Source: Deltaproteobacteria bacterium (GTDB lineage: Bacteria > SZUA-79 > Acidulodesulfobacterales > Acidulodesulfobacteraceae). Taken from it: a DNA stretch of 64,000 nucleotides. The stretch lies in contig JAMDCP010000001.1 of NCBI GenBank assembly GCA_023489335.1, positions 1-64,000 of the forward strand. The letters are read 5' to 3'. The number at the start of each line of letters is the position of its first letter. Positions within the stretch are counted from its first letter, which is position 1. The translations under genes and the position numbers were made by a program. Positions 1 to 8,638 of the stretch are shown piece after piece. The notes under the pieces were generated by a model that had not been told where the DNA came from, did not search any database, and worked only from the letters and a program-made list of their open reading frames with translations.

Positions 1-11
1 TAGCGTGAACT

Positions 12-917
12 TTATTTTTTTATTAATTTGATTAGCCTTTCGAGTTCTTCCGCGGAAGAAAAGCTAATTTCAATCTTTCCTTTTAGTTCATTTCCCTTAT
101 TTTTGTAGTCTATTCTTACTTTAGCTTGAAGTCTTTCAAAAAGCACGCCTTCATAGTTTTTAATCTGGGAAAATATCGAAAAATCCTTTTTGGGTTTATA
201 CTTCTGTTTTCCGGATTTAATTGCTTTAGCCGCACGCTCCGTCTCTCTTACGGTTAATTTTTCATTGGAAATTTTATTTAGAAGCATGTCTATCTCGCCG
301 CCTGAAAGACCGATAAGGTTCCTTGCATGGGACGGGGTAATTTTTCCATAGATAAGGTCATTTTTAATTTCGTCCGGCAAAGAAAGCATCCTTATCATAT
401 TTGTAATCGTGGCCCTATCTTTGCCGACTTTGACCGAAAGTTCTTCGTGAGTTAATTTATATTCTTCTATTAATCTCACATAGCAGTTTGCTTCTTCGAT
501 AACATTTAAATCCTGCCTCTGGATATTTTCGATAAGGGCAATTTCAAGGGCTAAAACGCCCGAAATGTCTTTGATGAGCGCGGGAACCGTATTTAATCTT
601 AGCTCTTTAGCGGCTCTATATCTCCTTTCACCCGCGATTAAATCGTAGCCGTCTCCGTTTTTAGATTTAGAGACTATCAAAGGTTGAATGATGCCGTTTT
701 CTTTAATAGAGTTTTTTAATTCGGCGAGCTTATCCTCGTCGAAATACTGCCTTGGCTGATAAATTCCGGTATTTATCTTATCTATTTCGATTTCAAAGAC
801 TGAAAGCTTTCCGTCCCTGTCCGCATGGATGCCGTCCTGCGCATAGGCATCCGTTAAAAGCGCGCCTAACCCCCTACCTAATACGACCCTTTTTGACGAT
901 TTTTCTTTTTCTTCCAT
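12..917 (-). CDS. parB: Chromosome-partitioning protein ParB/Spo0J
   Basis: GRGLGALL N-terminus, QPRQYFDE.KLAELKNSIKENGIIQPLIV, AGERRYRAAKELRL; adjacent to parA. Confidence 0.96.
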   Translation of the reverse strand: MEEKEKSSKRVVLGRGLGALLTDAYAQDGIHADRDGKLSVFEIEIDKINTGIYQPRQYFDEDKLAELKNSIKENGIIQPLIVSKSKNGDGYDLIAGERRYRAAKELRLNTVPALIKDISGVLALEIALIENIQRQDLNVIEEANCYVRLIEEYKLTHEELSVKVGKDRATITNMIRMLSLPDEIKNDLIYGKITPSHARNLIGLSGGEIDMLLNKISNEKLTVRETERAAKAIKSGKQKYKPKKDFSIFSQIKNYEGVLFERLQAKVRIDYKNKGNELKGKIEISFSSAEELERLIKLIKK

Positions 918-949
918 AAAATAAATAACCCGCTTGTCATTCCTGTTTT

Positions 950-1717
950 TTATGCAACCTTGGACAAAAATTCCTTAGTTAATTCGATATAATAAATTGC
1001 GCCCTTGGAATTTATATCGTATAATATGATAGGCTTCCCAAAACTTGAACTTTCCGGAAGCTTGACATTCCTCGGTATGACATTTTCATATATCTTTTGC
1101 CCAAAATATTTTTTAACCTCGCTAACTATCTGGTTTGTAAGGTTTGCCCTTCCGTCAAACATCGTAAATAAAACCCCCTCGATTTGCAAATCCTTGTTGA
1201 GCCGCTGGTTAACAAGCCTAATTGTCTGCATTAGCCTTGATATTCCTTCCAGCGAATAATACTCGCACTGCATAGGGATTAAGACGCTGTTGGAAGCGGT
1301 TAATGCGTTTATCGTAAGCAGCCCTAAAGACGGCGGGGTATCGATAAAAATATAATCATAATCGCCGCTTATTTTATCGATAATATTTCTTTTAAGAAAA
1401 TATTCCCTTTCATCCATGCCTACTAATTCTACCTCTATGCCCGCAAGGTCGGAGGTCGATGGAATTATATAAAGATTTTTCAATTGCGTTGCGTATATGG
1501 CATCAGCAGCCGTAGATTCACCTGTGAGGCATTCATAAACAGTCGGCTTTGACTTATCAACCGTAATATTTAACCCGCTTGTCGCATTAGCCTGGGGATC
1601 GGCATCGATTAAGAGGATTTTCTTCTCGTACGCCGAAAGACAGGCGGCAATATTGATTGCCGTGGTGGTTTTTCCTACCCCGCCCTTTTGATTGGAAATG
1701 CAGATTACCTTTGCCAT
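950..1717 (-). CDS. parA: ParA/Soj-family ATPase
   Basis: Walker A NQKGGVGKTTTAINIA, LLIDADPQANATSGL, IFIDTPPSLGLLTINAL. Confidence 0.96.
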   Translation of the reverse strand: MAKVICISNQKGGVGKTTTAINIAACLSAYEKKILLIDADPQANATSGLNITVDKSKPTVYECLTGESTAADAIYATQLKNLYIIPSTSDLAGIEVELVGMDEREYFLKRNIIDKISGDYDYIFIDTPPSLGLLTINALTASNSVLIPMQCEYYSLEGISRLMQTIRLVNQRLNKDLQIEGVLFTMFDGRANLTNQIVSEVKKYFGQKIYENVIPRNVKLPESSSFGKPIILYDINSKGAIYYIELTKEFLSKVA

Positions 1718-1832
1718 TAGCGTTTAATTTACTTAAATTATCTAAACGGAAAAAATTTGCGAACAATAATTAATAACTCTTTTAATTTATAAACCAAAAT
1801 TTTATTAAAGTAAAGATAAATTTTTTAACAAA

Positions 1833-1848
1833 TGTTTCATGTGAAACA
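1833..1848. promoter_or_regulatory. parS-like site TGTTTCATGTGAAACA
   Basis: One base from the canonical parS TGTTTCACGTGAAACA; upstream of parA. Confidence 0.8.
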
Positions 1849-1987
1849 TTTATTCTTTTTGTAACAAAAATTTAACAAAATCTTCATAAAATTGTAATAA
1901 TAAAAATATATAATTGAATTAATGCAGGCAAATACAAACTCGGCCGCATCAAAAGCATAAATTTTTTAAAATAAGCGGAGGCTAAAA

Positions 1988-2284
1988 ATGGAAGAATTTT
2001 TAAATAACCGTCTTGAGCAAAAAAAACCTGAATCATTTCTGGAAAAAGTGCTCGAAAAAGCCTCTCAAAGCGCCGTTCTTGCGAGATCAAAATATATGAA
2101 TATCATTAAAAGGGATATCGCATCCTCTACTAGAAAAGAAGCCGTAATGAACTTAAAATGCGGATGCGATGAATATGATATGAATGTTTTGGTAACCGAA
2201 AGGGATGTTGAAAAAATTTACGAAAAGTTTGTCAAAAAATGTATTAAATGCAACCAACCGATAAAAATTTCTTTCAAATTTTAA
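1988..2284 (+). CDS. Hypothetical protein with CGC...CIKC cysteines (possible Zn ribbon)
   Basis: 98-aa ORF; preceded by a GGAG-like RBS. Confidence 0.6.
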   Translation: MEEFLNNRLEQKKPESFLEKVLEKASQSAVLARSKYMNIIKRDIASSTRKEAVMNLKCGCDEYDMNVLVTERDVEKIYEKFVKKCIKCNQPIKISFKF

Positions 2285-2366
2285 CGGGGAAATACTTAAT
2301 AAGACAACAAACCTCTTTAATTCCTCTTTTTGCGAGAAGGGGCTGTTATTCCGGCAGGATGTTTTT

Positions 2367-2394
2367 GAATTCCCCTTTTTTAAAAGGGGAATTC
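2367..2394. repeat. Perfect inverted repeat GAATTCCCCTTTT-tt-AAAAGGGGAATTC
   Basis: 13-bp arms, 2-nt spacer. Confidence 0.8.
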
Positions 2395-2436
2395 AGGATG
2401 CCCTGAACGAGCGCCCTTTCTAAGACAAGAAATGCC

Positions 2437-2469
2437 TTTAATTCCCCTTTTAAAAAAAGGGGAATTAAA
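2437..2469. repeat. Perfect inverted repeat TTTAATTCCCCTTTT-aaa-AAAAGGGGAATTAAA
   Basis: 15-bp arms, same core as the 2367 repeat. Confidence 0.8.
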
Positions 2470-2731
2470 ACAATACTCGTCATGCGGAAAGCATGAAGTA
2501 AAATATACCCTTTTGGGGAAAGGGGAATTAAAGCGGGTTAATACGGGAGCGGATAACCTCCTTTAATTAGAGTTAATGGTGTTATCCGCTATTTTATTAT
2601 TATTTTTTAGTTAAGGAATAGACAAATTAAAAGTTATTTTGTTATAGACATTTTAAAAGTTATTAACACACAATTTTGGGCTCTTGACATAATTTTCTAT
2701 CCGTGCAAAAATACGCAAATAAATAATTTTT

Positions 2732-3352
2732 ATGGAAAAACCGGAAACAAAAAGACTCTTTATTGCCGTAGATTTGCCTTACAAGATTAAAGGAGCAATA
2801 ACTAAACTCGTTAAATCCGCCCGCCTTGCGGATAATAAGTATTTCAGGTTGACCCTGCAAAAAAACTTGCATATAACGATATTGTTCCTCGGCAACATCG
2901 AATTAAATCAAGAAAGGGTTATCAAAAAGCTATTACCTGCAATAGAAATTAAAAGCTTCGACATATCCATCTGCAATAACTTATTTTTTTCTTTAAAAAA
3001 CGGTTCCGGAATAGTTTATTTAAAAATCGAAAAGGGCGCGCGCGAGTTAAAATTTATATATGAAAATTTGCTAAAAGGCATGCTTAATTCCGGAATTAAT
3101 ATTAAAATCGATAAAAGACCGTTTATGCCCCATATCACCCTGGCAAGGATAAAGAACGGCCCGAACAATAAAAACGATATTCTTAATTTGTTAAAGCCAT
3201 TTAACCCGGATAATATATTACCTGACGGATTAAAACTCCCCGAATTTAATTGTAAAAAAATTATACTTAAACAAAGCATTACATCCAACAGTTCGCCGGT
3301 TTATAAAAATATTTACTCTCACCCCTTTACGCAAATTACGGGAGACAGGTAA
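2732..3352 (+). CDS. thpR: RNA 2',3'-cyclic phosphodiesterase (ThpR/LigT family)
   Basis: RLFIAVDLP; HITILFLGN and PHITLARIK (two HxTxxxxG-like motifs). Confidence 0.9.
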   Translation: MEKPETKRLFIAVDLPYKIKGAITKLVKSARLADNKYFRLTLQKNLHITILFLGNIELNQERVIKKLLPAIEIKSFDISICNNLFFSLKNGSGIVYLKIEKGARELKFIYENLLKGMLNSGINIKIDKRPFMPHITLARIKNGPNNKNDILNLLKPFNPDNILPDGLKLPEFNCKKIILKQSITSNSSPVYKNIYSHPFTQITGDR

Positions 3353-4773
3353 CAAACCCTTTTTGCCAGCCTTGCCTTCTCGGTGGCTTCCGCTACGGCA
3401 TCGACATTTTTATACGCATCCGGGGCCTCTTCCGCAATGCCCCTCATAGACCTGCTTCTTATAATTATGCCCTTTTCCTTTAGTTCGTCCACGACTTCCC
3501 TGCCTCTCCACAATTTTAAAGCCTGATTTCTGCTCATTGCCCTTCCGGCTCCGTGGCTTGCCGAAGAAAAAGACCTCTCTTCGCTTTCTTTAGTTCCGGC
3601 AAGAACATACGAACCCGTCCCCATGCTTCCGCCGATAATAACGGGCTGTCCAGCTTCTTTAAAAAGGTCAGGCAACGAGGGGTGATAAGGACCGAAAGCC
3701 CTTGTTGCCCCTTTTCTGTGAACATATAATAAGAGTTCTTCGCCGTTTACCGTGTGCTTTTCGGCCTTGCAGGTATTGTGCGAGACATCGAAAAGGGTTT
3801 TAATAGCGGCTTCCGGAAATATTCTTTTGAACGCTTCTCTCGTTAAATGCGCCAGCATCTGCCTGTTGCACAAAGCTATATTAATAGCGGCGTTCATTGC
3901 GCCCAAATACATACCGCCTTCTACGGAATTAATCGGGGCGCAGGCCAGTTCCCTGTCCGGAAGATTTATCCCGTATTTCGCGGCGGCTTTTGCCAAAGTT
4001 ATTAAATAATCGGTTCCAACCTGATGTCCGAGTCCCCTTGAACCGCAATGAATCGAAATAACTATCTGGTTTTTTTTAAGGCCGAAAACTCTTGCGGTAT
4101 TTTCATCAAATATCCGTTTTACTACCTGAACTTCCAGATAATGGTTGCCGGAGCCCAGAGTCCCCATTTCGGACTTTTGCCTTCTTTTTGCGGAAGTGGA
4201 AACCATGGAAGGGTCGGCGCCGCTTACCTTTCCGCCGTCCTCTATATATAAAATATCCTCTTTCGTTCCGTATCCCTTTTCGACTGCATAGTGGGCGCCG
4301 TTAAGCATAATATCGTCAAGCTCCGCCTCGTTAAGCGTAATATTTCCTCCTGCGCCTACCCCCGCAGGAATATCTCTAAAAAGCAAATCTGATAATTTTT
4401 CCGCATAAGGAGATACATCTTCTATGGTTAAATCGGTTTTAAGGCATCTTATCCCGCACGATATGTCAAAACCAACACCGCCCGCAGAAATAATCCCGCC
4501 CTCTTCTGGATCGAAAGCGGCAACCCCCCCGATCGGAAATCCGTATCCCCAGTGGGCATCCGGCATTGCAAAGGCATAGCCTTTAAGTCCCGGGAGCCTC
4601 GAAACATTAATTATCTGCTCTCTCACCTTTTCGTCCATTGCCGCGAGCAGCTCCTTATCGGCATAGAAACGCACGGGAGGCATAACGGCTTCCCTGCCGG
4701 CTCCTTCGCCTCCTTCTTTTGGCCGAACCGCCCAGCAGTTCGGCTCGATTTGAATGAAATTTTCTAAATTCAT
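3319..4773 (-). CDS. rtcB: RNA-splicing ligase RtcB
   Basis: DAHWGYGFPIGGVAAFD, GVGFDISCGIRCL, GTLGSGNHYLEVQ, HCGSRGLGHQVG. Confidence 0.96.
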   Translation of the reverse strand: MNLENFIQIEPNCWAVRPKEGGEGAGREAVMPPVRFYADKELLAAMDEKVREQIINVSRLPGLKGYAFAMPDAHWGYGFPIGGVAAFDPEEGGIISAGGVGFDISCGIRCLKTDLTIEDVSPYAEKLSDLLFRDIPAGVGAGGNITLNEAELDDIMLNGAHYAVEKGYGTKEDILYIEDGGKVSGADPSMVSTSAKRRQKSEMGTLGSGNHYLEVQVVKRIFDENTARVFGLKKNQIVISIHCGSRGLGHQVGTDYLITLAKAAAKYGINLPDRELACAPINSVEGGMYLGAMNAAINIALCNRQMLAHLTREAFKRIFPEAAIKTLFDVSHNTCKAEKHTVNGEELLLYVHRKGATRAFGPYHPSLPDLFKEAGQPVIIGGSMGTGSYVLAGTKESEERSFSSASHGAGRAMSRNQALKLWRGREVVDELKEKGIIIRSRSMRGIAEEAPDAYKNVDAVAEATEKARLAKRVCYLSPVICVKG

Positions 4774-4807
4774 ATAGTCTTTTAATTTTACATTTTAAAT
4801 AGCAATC

Positions 4808-5227
4808 CTAAACATCTACGACACAGCTTGCGATCCAGAGCCCGTTTTCATTTGTTACGGATAATTTCGTCAAAGTCGCCCCTTTTACCTCGGTGCCCCT
4901 TTCCAGACCGTTACGCCACGGTTCCCCAAAAGCTTCGCATATCCACGCATCTTTATCCCTTTCGACATGAAAACGGCTAAACACCATGTTTAATAGATGA
5001 GATTCGTTTAACAGGTTATTAAGCCACGATATAAAAGCGAATTCGATGTCCTGCTCGATAAAATTAAATTTTATCCGTTTAACCGGTTTTACCTTAGAAA
5101 TATCCGTAATTATCATAAACATCGCAACCGCCGCAGCTTCGAACGATTTTTCGAGGGTTTCCCCCTTTCCTGTAATGCCGACATCCGCTCCATGTTCGAA
5201 ATAAGAGTAATTTTGAATTTCATCCAT
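4808..5227 (-). CDS. Archease
   Basis: YFEHGADVGITGKGETLEKSFEAAA...; C-terminal KGATLTKLSV; adjacent to rtcB. Confidence 0.9.
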   Translation of the reverse strand: MDEIQNYSYFEHGADVGITGKGETLEKSFEAAAVAMFMIITDISKVKPVKRIKFNFIEQDIEFAFISWLNNLLNESHLLNMVFSRFHVERDKDAWICEAFGEPWRNGLERGTEVKGATLTKLSVTNENGLWIASCVVDV

Positions 5228-5454
5228 TATTCGCGAAAAAATTTCCTGACCCGGCTATTAAATTTTATTACCTTTTTACCCGTGTATTGTTATATATTAT
5301 ATCTTATATTTCTATAAAAACCCTATTTTTAAAATCATCAGGTAAAATCATGGTCGCTAAAACCTTAAAAGAAAAATTTATTAACGAGGTCTATAATTAT
5401 TTGGTAAATTACGGAATTATATCTTTTGGGAGAAATTTTGAAAGAGAAGGAGAC

Positions 5455-6078
5455 ATGGAATTAAGACAGCTCATCGAGAAATTTTACATATTTTACGAGG
5501 AACTTTTGGAATGGAATAAAAAAATAAATCTTACGGCGATAACCGGCATGGATGAATTTATTAAAAAACATATTATAGACAGCGCCTTTCTATTAAAAAT
5601 TTTACGCACGGGGAACGAATGCGGGTTAGACGGAGCCAAATCTATTATGGACATCGGCTCCGGCGCAGGATTGCCCGGAATTATTTTAAGCATATTAAGG
5701 CCTGATTTACATGTTATTTCGGTAGAAAGAGTGTTTAAAAAATGCAATTTTCAAAAGGCGGCGGCAAGGAAACTAAATCTTTCAAATTTTCGGTGTTTGA
5801 ATGAAAACATATTCACATATAAAGATTTTAGCAATATTGATGCGATAACCACCCGGGCAGCTTTTAACGCAGACGAACTTATTAACTTAATAGAAAGGCT
5901 GGATTTAAAAAGCGGCACAGGTTTATATTTATTCTTATCGAAAACGGATGAGGTAAAAAAAATTGAAACCTTTAAATATAAATCCAAGCGGGTTAGCTTA
6001 GACAGGATTTTATTTTATAAAACAGATTATACCGATAAAAATAGCGATTTTAGGCTTATCGCAAAATTTACGACATAG
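5455..6078 (+). CDS. rsmG: 16S rRNA (guanine527-N7)-methyltransferase RsmG (GidB)
   Basis: LLEWNKKINLTAIT, HIIDS, IMDIGSGAGLPGIIL; ATG at 5455 has SD AGAAGGAGA (the longer track ORF from 5287 is less likely). Confidence 0.92.
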   Translation: MELRQLIEKFYIFYEELLEWNKKINLTAITGMDEFIKKHIIDSAFLLKILRTGNECGLDGAKSIMDIGSGAGLPGIILSILRPDLHVISVERVFKKCNFQKAAARKLNLSNFRCLNENIFTYKDFSNIDAITTRAAFNADELINLIERLDLKSGTGLYLFLSKTDEVKKIETFKYKSKRVSLDRILFYKTDYTDKNSDFRLIAKFTT

Positions 6079-6096
6079 CTTGTTAAGCGTTGCGTT

Positions 6097-6987
6097 TCAT
6101 GATATCGAAATAGCAAGCATTAAAATACCTAATAAAATTATAAATGTTCCCTGATAAATTCTTAAAGTTTTTGCTTTGGAATTTTTAGAAATAAAAGCGC
6201 CGATTTTAGAGCCGATTAAAGCGCCTGCCCCTAAGGGAATAATATAAATTGCCATGTGTAAAGGATTTTTAATATAGTAAAAGTGGATTAGCCCGCCGAT
6301 TAAAGAAATAATTGCCATAATGGATATTACAGTCGAAAAGGCAACCCTTGGCGGAATTTGTTCAACCGCCGTTAAAAAAGTTCCCGTTATTCCTCCTATG
6401 CCTATTCCGATAAATCCGGAAATGAAGCCCGCGATTAAAGAAAAAATATTAATCGATAAAGGGTTTTTTATTTCATAATCGTAAGCCGTTCCATTCGATT
6501 CTTTAAGAGTCTTTCTTATATGTCCGTTAAAAAAATTGGCGGAGCGGCTTTTTAAGGGTACGGCATGCTGAATATTATAATTACTTTTATATGCCGCCTG
6601 TTTTTTTGTTGCAACCAATGAAAATATTCCGATTCCGATTATAATAAACGAAAAAATCCATTTAAATTGATTTGTTAAGATATAGCGGCTTAATACGGAA
6701 CCTATTATGATACCAAGGAGCGCGGGCAACAAAATCATTAAATAAAGATTTAAGTCAATCGTTTTATCTTTATAAAAGATATAGGATCCTCCCATGGTGC
6801 TTAACATAATAGTAAAAAGAGACAACCCGCTTGATTCTACGGGCGATAAATGCATATAAAAAATAAAAAACGGCACGAGCAAAATCCCGCCGCCTATCCC
6901 AATTGTATTGCCGATAACTCCGACAAAAAACGCAGTTACCAAAAGGGTAAAATATACAATAAATAAATTTAAAACATTCATATACAT
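6097..6987 (-). CDS. TauE/SafE-family sulfite exporter-like membrane protein
   Basis: NTIGIGGGILLVPFF and GFIGIGIGGITGTFLT repeats, multiple TM segments. Confidence 0.85.
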   Translation of the reverse strand: MYMNVLNLFIVYFTLLVTAFFVGVIGNTIGIGGGILLVPFFIFYMHLSPVESSGLSLFTIMLSTMGGSYIFYKDKTIDLNLYLMILLPALLGIIIGSVLSRYILTNQFKWIFSFIIIGIGIFSLVATKKQAAYKSNYNIQHAVPLKSRSANFFNGHIRKTLKESNGTAYDYEIKNPLSINIFSLIAGFISGFIGIGIGGITGTFLTAVEQIPPRVAFSTVISIMAIISLIGGLIHFYYIKNPLHMAIYIIPLGAGALIGSKIGAFISKNSKAKTLRIYQGTFIILLGILMLAISIS

Positions 6988-7284
6988 ATATTAAACGACT
7001 TAACCCTCAAATTGCAAGGCTAACATATAATTTCCACCTGCAAATTAAAATAATTGACAATATTTTTTCTATATTTGTATAATAATTCATAATATTTTAA
7101 ACACTTTATTTATTATTTATTAAAATAACATATTTAACGCTGGGCGGAATTTATTTTTATAGAAAATATTAACTTTAAAGATTATGATATACAATTAAAA
7201 CGGGATAGGGAGCTTGCATATTTTTTAGCCAAAAAAAACAGGGTATCTTACATATATAATGTTTGCAAGCTTGAAGGCAATCCG

Positions 7285-7875
7285 ATGACTTTCCCCGAGG
7301 TTCAAACTCTTCTGGACGGCATAACGGTCGGCGGCTATAAAATAGAAGATGAGAAACAGGTATTAAATCAAGAAAAGGCTCTCGAACTTTTATTATCCTT
7401 AGTTAAAGATGATAAGTTTAAATTAGACAAAGAAACATTTATGAATCTTAATTATTATGTGTCTTTAGAAGAATCGCTTGCACCGGGTAAGTTTAGAACA
7501 GGCGCGGTAACTATAGGCGGAACTAATTATATTCCTCCAGCGGCAAACGAATTAGACAGGATTTTCGAGGAAGGGAAAGAAGAAATCCTAAAAATAGAAA
7601 ACTCTATTACAAGAGGGTTTGTCTTGTTTGGCTTTTGCAGCCGCAACCAATTTTTTTGGGACGGCAACAAAAGAACCGCAAGGCTTATGACAAACGGTTT
7701 ATTAATGGATAACGGTTGCCCCGTTCTGAATATTAAAGCCGAAAATAGCCTGGAATTTAATAAAATAATGGTAAAATTTTATGACACGGATGATTATAAT
7801 ATCCTTTTATCTTATCTAATTCCGTATTATAAACAAGAAGTTTTAACGCAAGGATTTGAAATATTGGGCCAATAA
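7285..7875 (+). CDS. Fic-family protein with Gln in place of the catalytic His (QFFWDGNKR); 5' end uncertain
   Basis: NQFFWDGNKRTARLMTNG motif; in-frame homologous-looking codons continue upstream to about 7142 with no ATG/GTG/TTG. Confidence 0.82.
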   Translation: MTFPEVQTLLDGITVGGYKIEDEKQVLNQEKALELLLSLVKDDKFKLDKETFMNLNYYVSLEESLAPGKFRTGAVTIGGTNYIPPAANELDRIFEEGKEEILKIENSITRGFVLFGFCSRNQFFWDGNKRTARLMTNGLLMDNGCPVLNIKAENSLEFNKIMVKFYDTDDYNILLSYLIPYYKQEVLTQGFEILGQ

Positions 7876-8004
7876 AGATTCAATTTAACAAGGTTAAGAT
7901 AATAGGCGAACTTGCGGAGTTATTGGAAAGTATTAGGCTTGCCAAAAAGTTAAAAAATATATAAACTTAAGAGGGTAACTAACAGATAACTAATATCTAT
8001 AAAA

Positions 8005-8053
8005 ATCTATTGAATACATTATTATATTTTATATAATAATGTATTCAATAGAT
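8005..8053. repeat. Perfect 23-bp inverted repeat with 3-nt loop spanning the tnpA start codon
   Basis: ATCTATTGAATACATTATTATAT-ttt-ATATAATAATGTATTCAATAGAT. Confidence 0.95.
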
Positions 8054-8638
8054 CAATTTTCAAAACTTATAGGCAAGACAGTCCAGACATTAAGAGATTG
8101 GGATAAAAAAAATATTTTAAAGCCGGCTTATATTACATCAGGCGGACATAGGATATATAGCGAAGAACAATTAAATATAATTTTACAAAGAGATATATAT
8201 AAAGAAAAAATTAATGTTGGTTACGCAAGAATATCATCCGAACATCAAAAAGATGATTTAAAAAGACAGATTGAATTATTAGAAAATTATTTATCTAAGC
8301 AAGGCAAACAATTTAAAATAATATCGGATATAGGCGGCGGAATAAACTATCAAAAAAAGGGTTTAAAGGAACTTTTAAAATTTATTGCTATAAACCAAAT
8401 TGATACAATTTATGTATTGCACAAGGACAGAATGCTTAGATTTGGTTTTGAATTAATAGAAGAATTTGCAAAACTTCATAATGTTAAAATTGTAATAATC
8501 AATCAAGTTCAAGAAAAAACATCGGAAGAAGAGCTTGTAGAAGATATTTTAAACATAATTCATGTATTTTCCCGCAAGCTTAACGACAAAAGAAGCCATA
8601 TTAACCGAAAGATAATAGAAAAACTTAAAAATGACTAA
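8039..8638 (+). CDS. tnpA: IS607-family TnpA (MerR-like HTH + serine resolvase)
   Basis: FSKLIGKTVQTLRDWDKKNILKP...GGHRIYSEEQL; VGYARISSEHQKDDLKRQIELL. Confidence 0.94.
   Translation: MYSIDQFSKLIGKTVQTLRDWDKKNILKPAYITSGGHRIYSEEQLNIILQRDIYKEKINVGYARISSEHQKDDLKRQIELLENYLSKQGKQFKIISDIGGGINYQKKGLKELLKFIAINQIDTIYVLHKDRMLRFGFELIEEFAKLHNVKIVIINQVQEKTSEEELVEDILNIIHVFSRKLNDKRSHINRKIIEKLKND

Noticed and set aside
1005-1259. Plus-strand ORF inside parA, and similar 60-120 aa track ORFs inside long genes
   Set aside because: Antisense to conserved coding sequence; no independent evidence.
1-1717. parAB as part of an integrated plasmid
   Set aside because: The parS sites and linked rsmG/mnmG/mnmE/rpmH/dnaA order indicate chromosomal parAB.
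7862-7964. Short open frame after fic (GPIKIQFNKVKIIGELAELLESIRLAKKLKNI)
   Set aside because: No start codon or recognisable family; probably a remnant, not reported as a gene.
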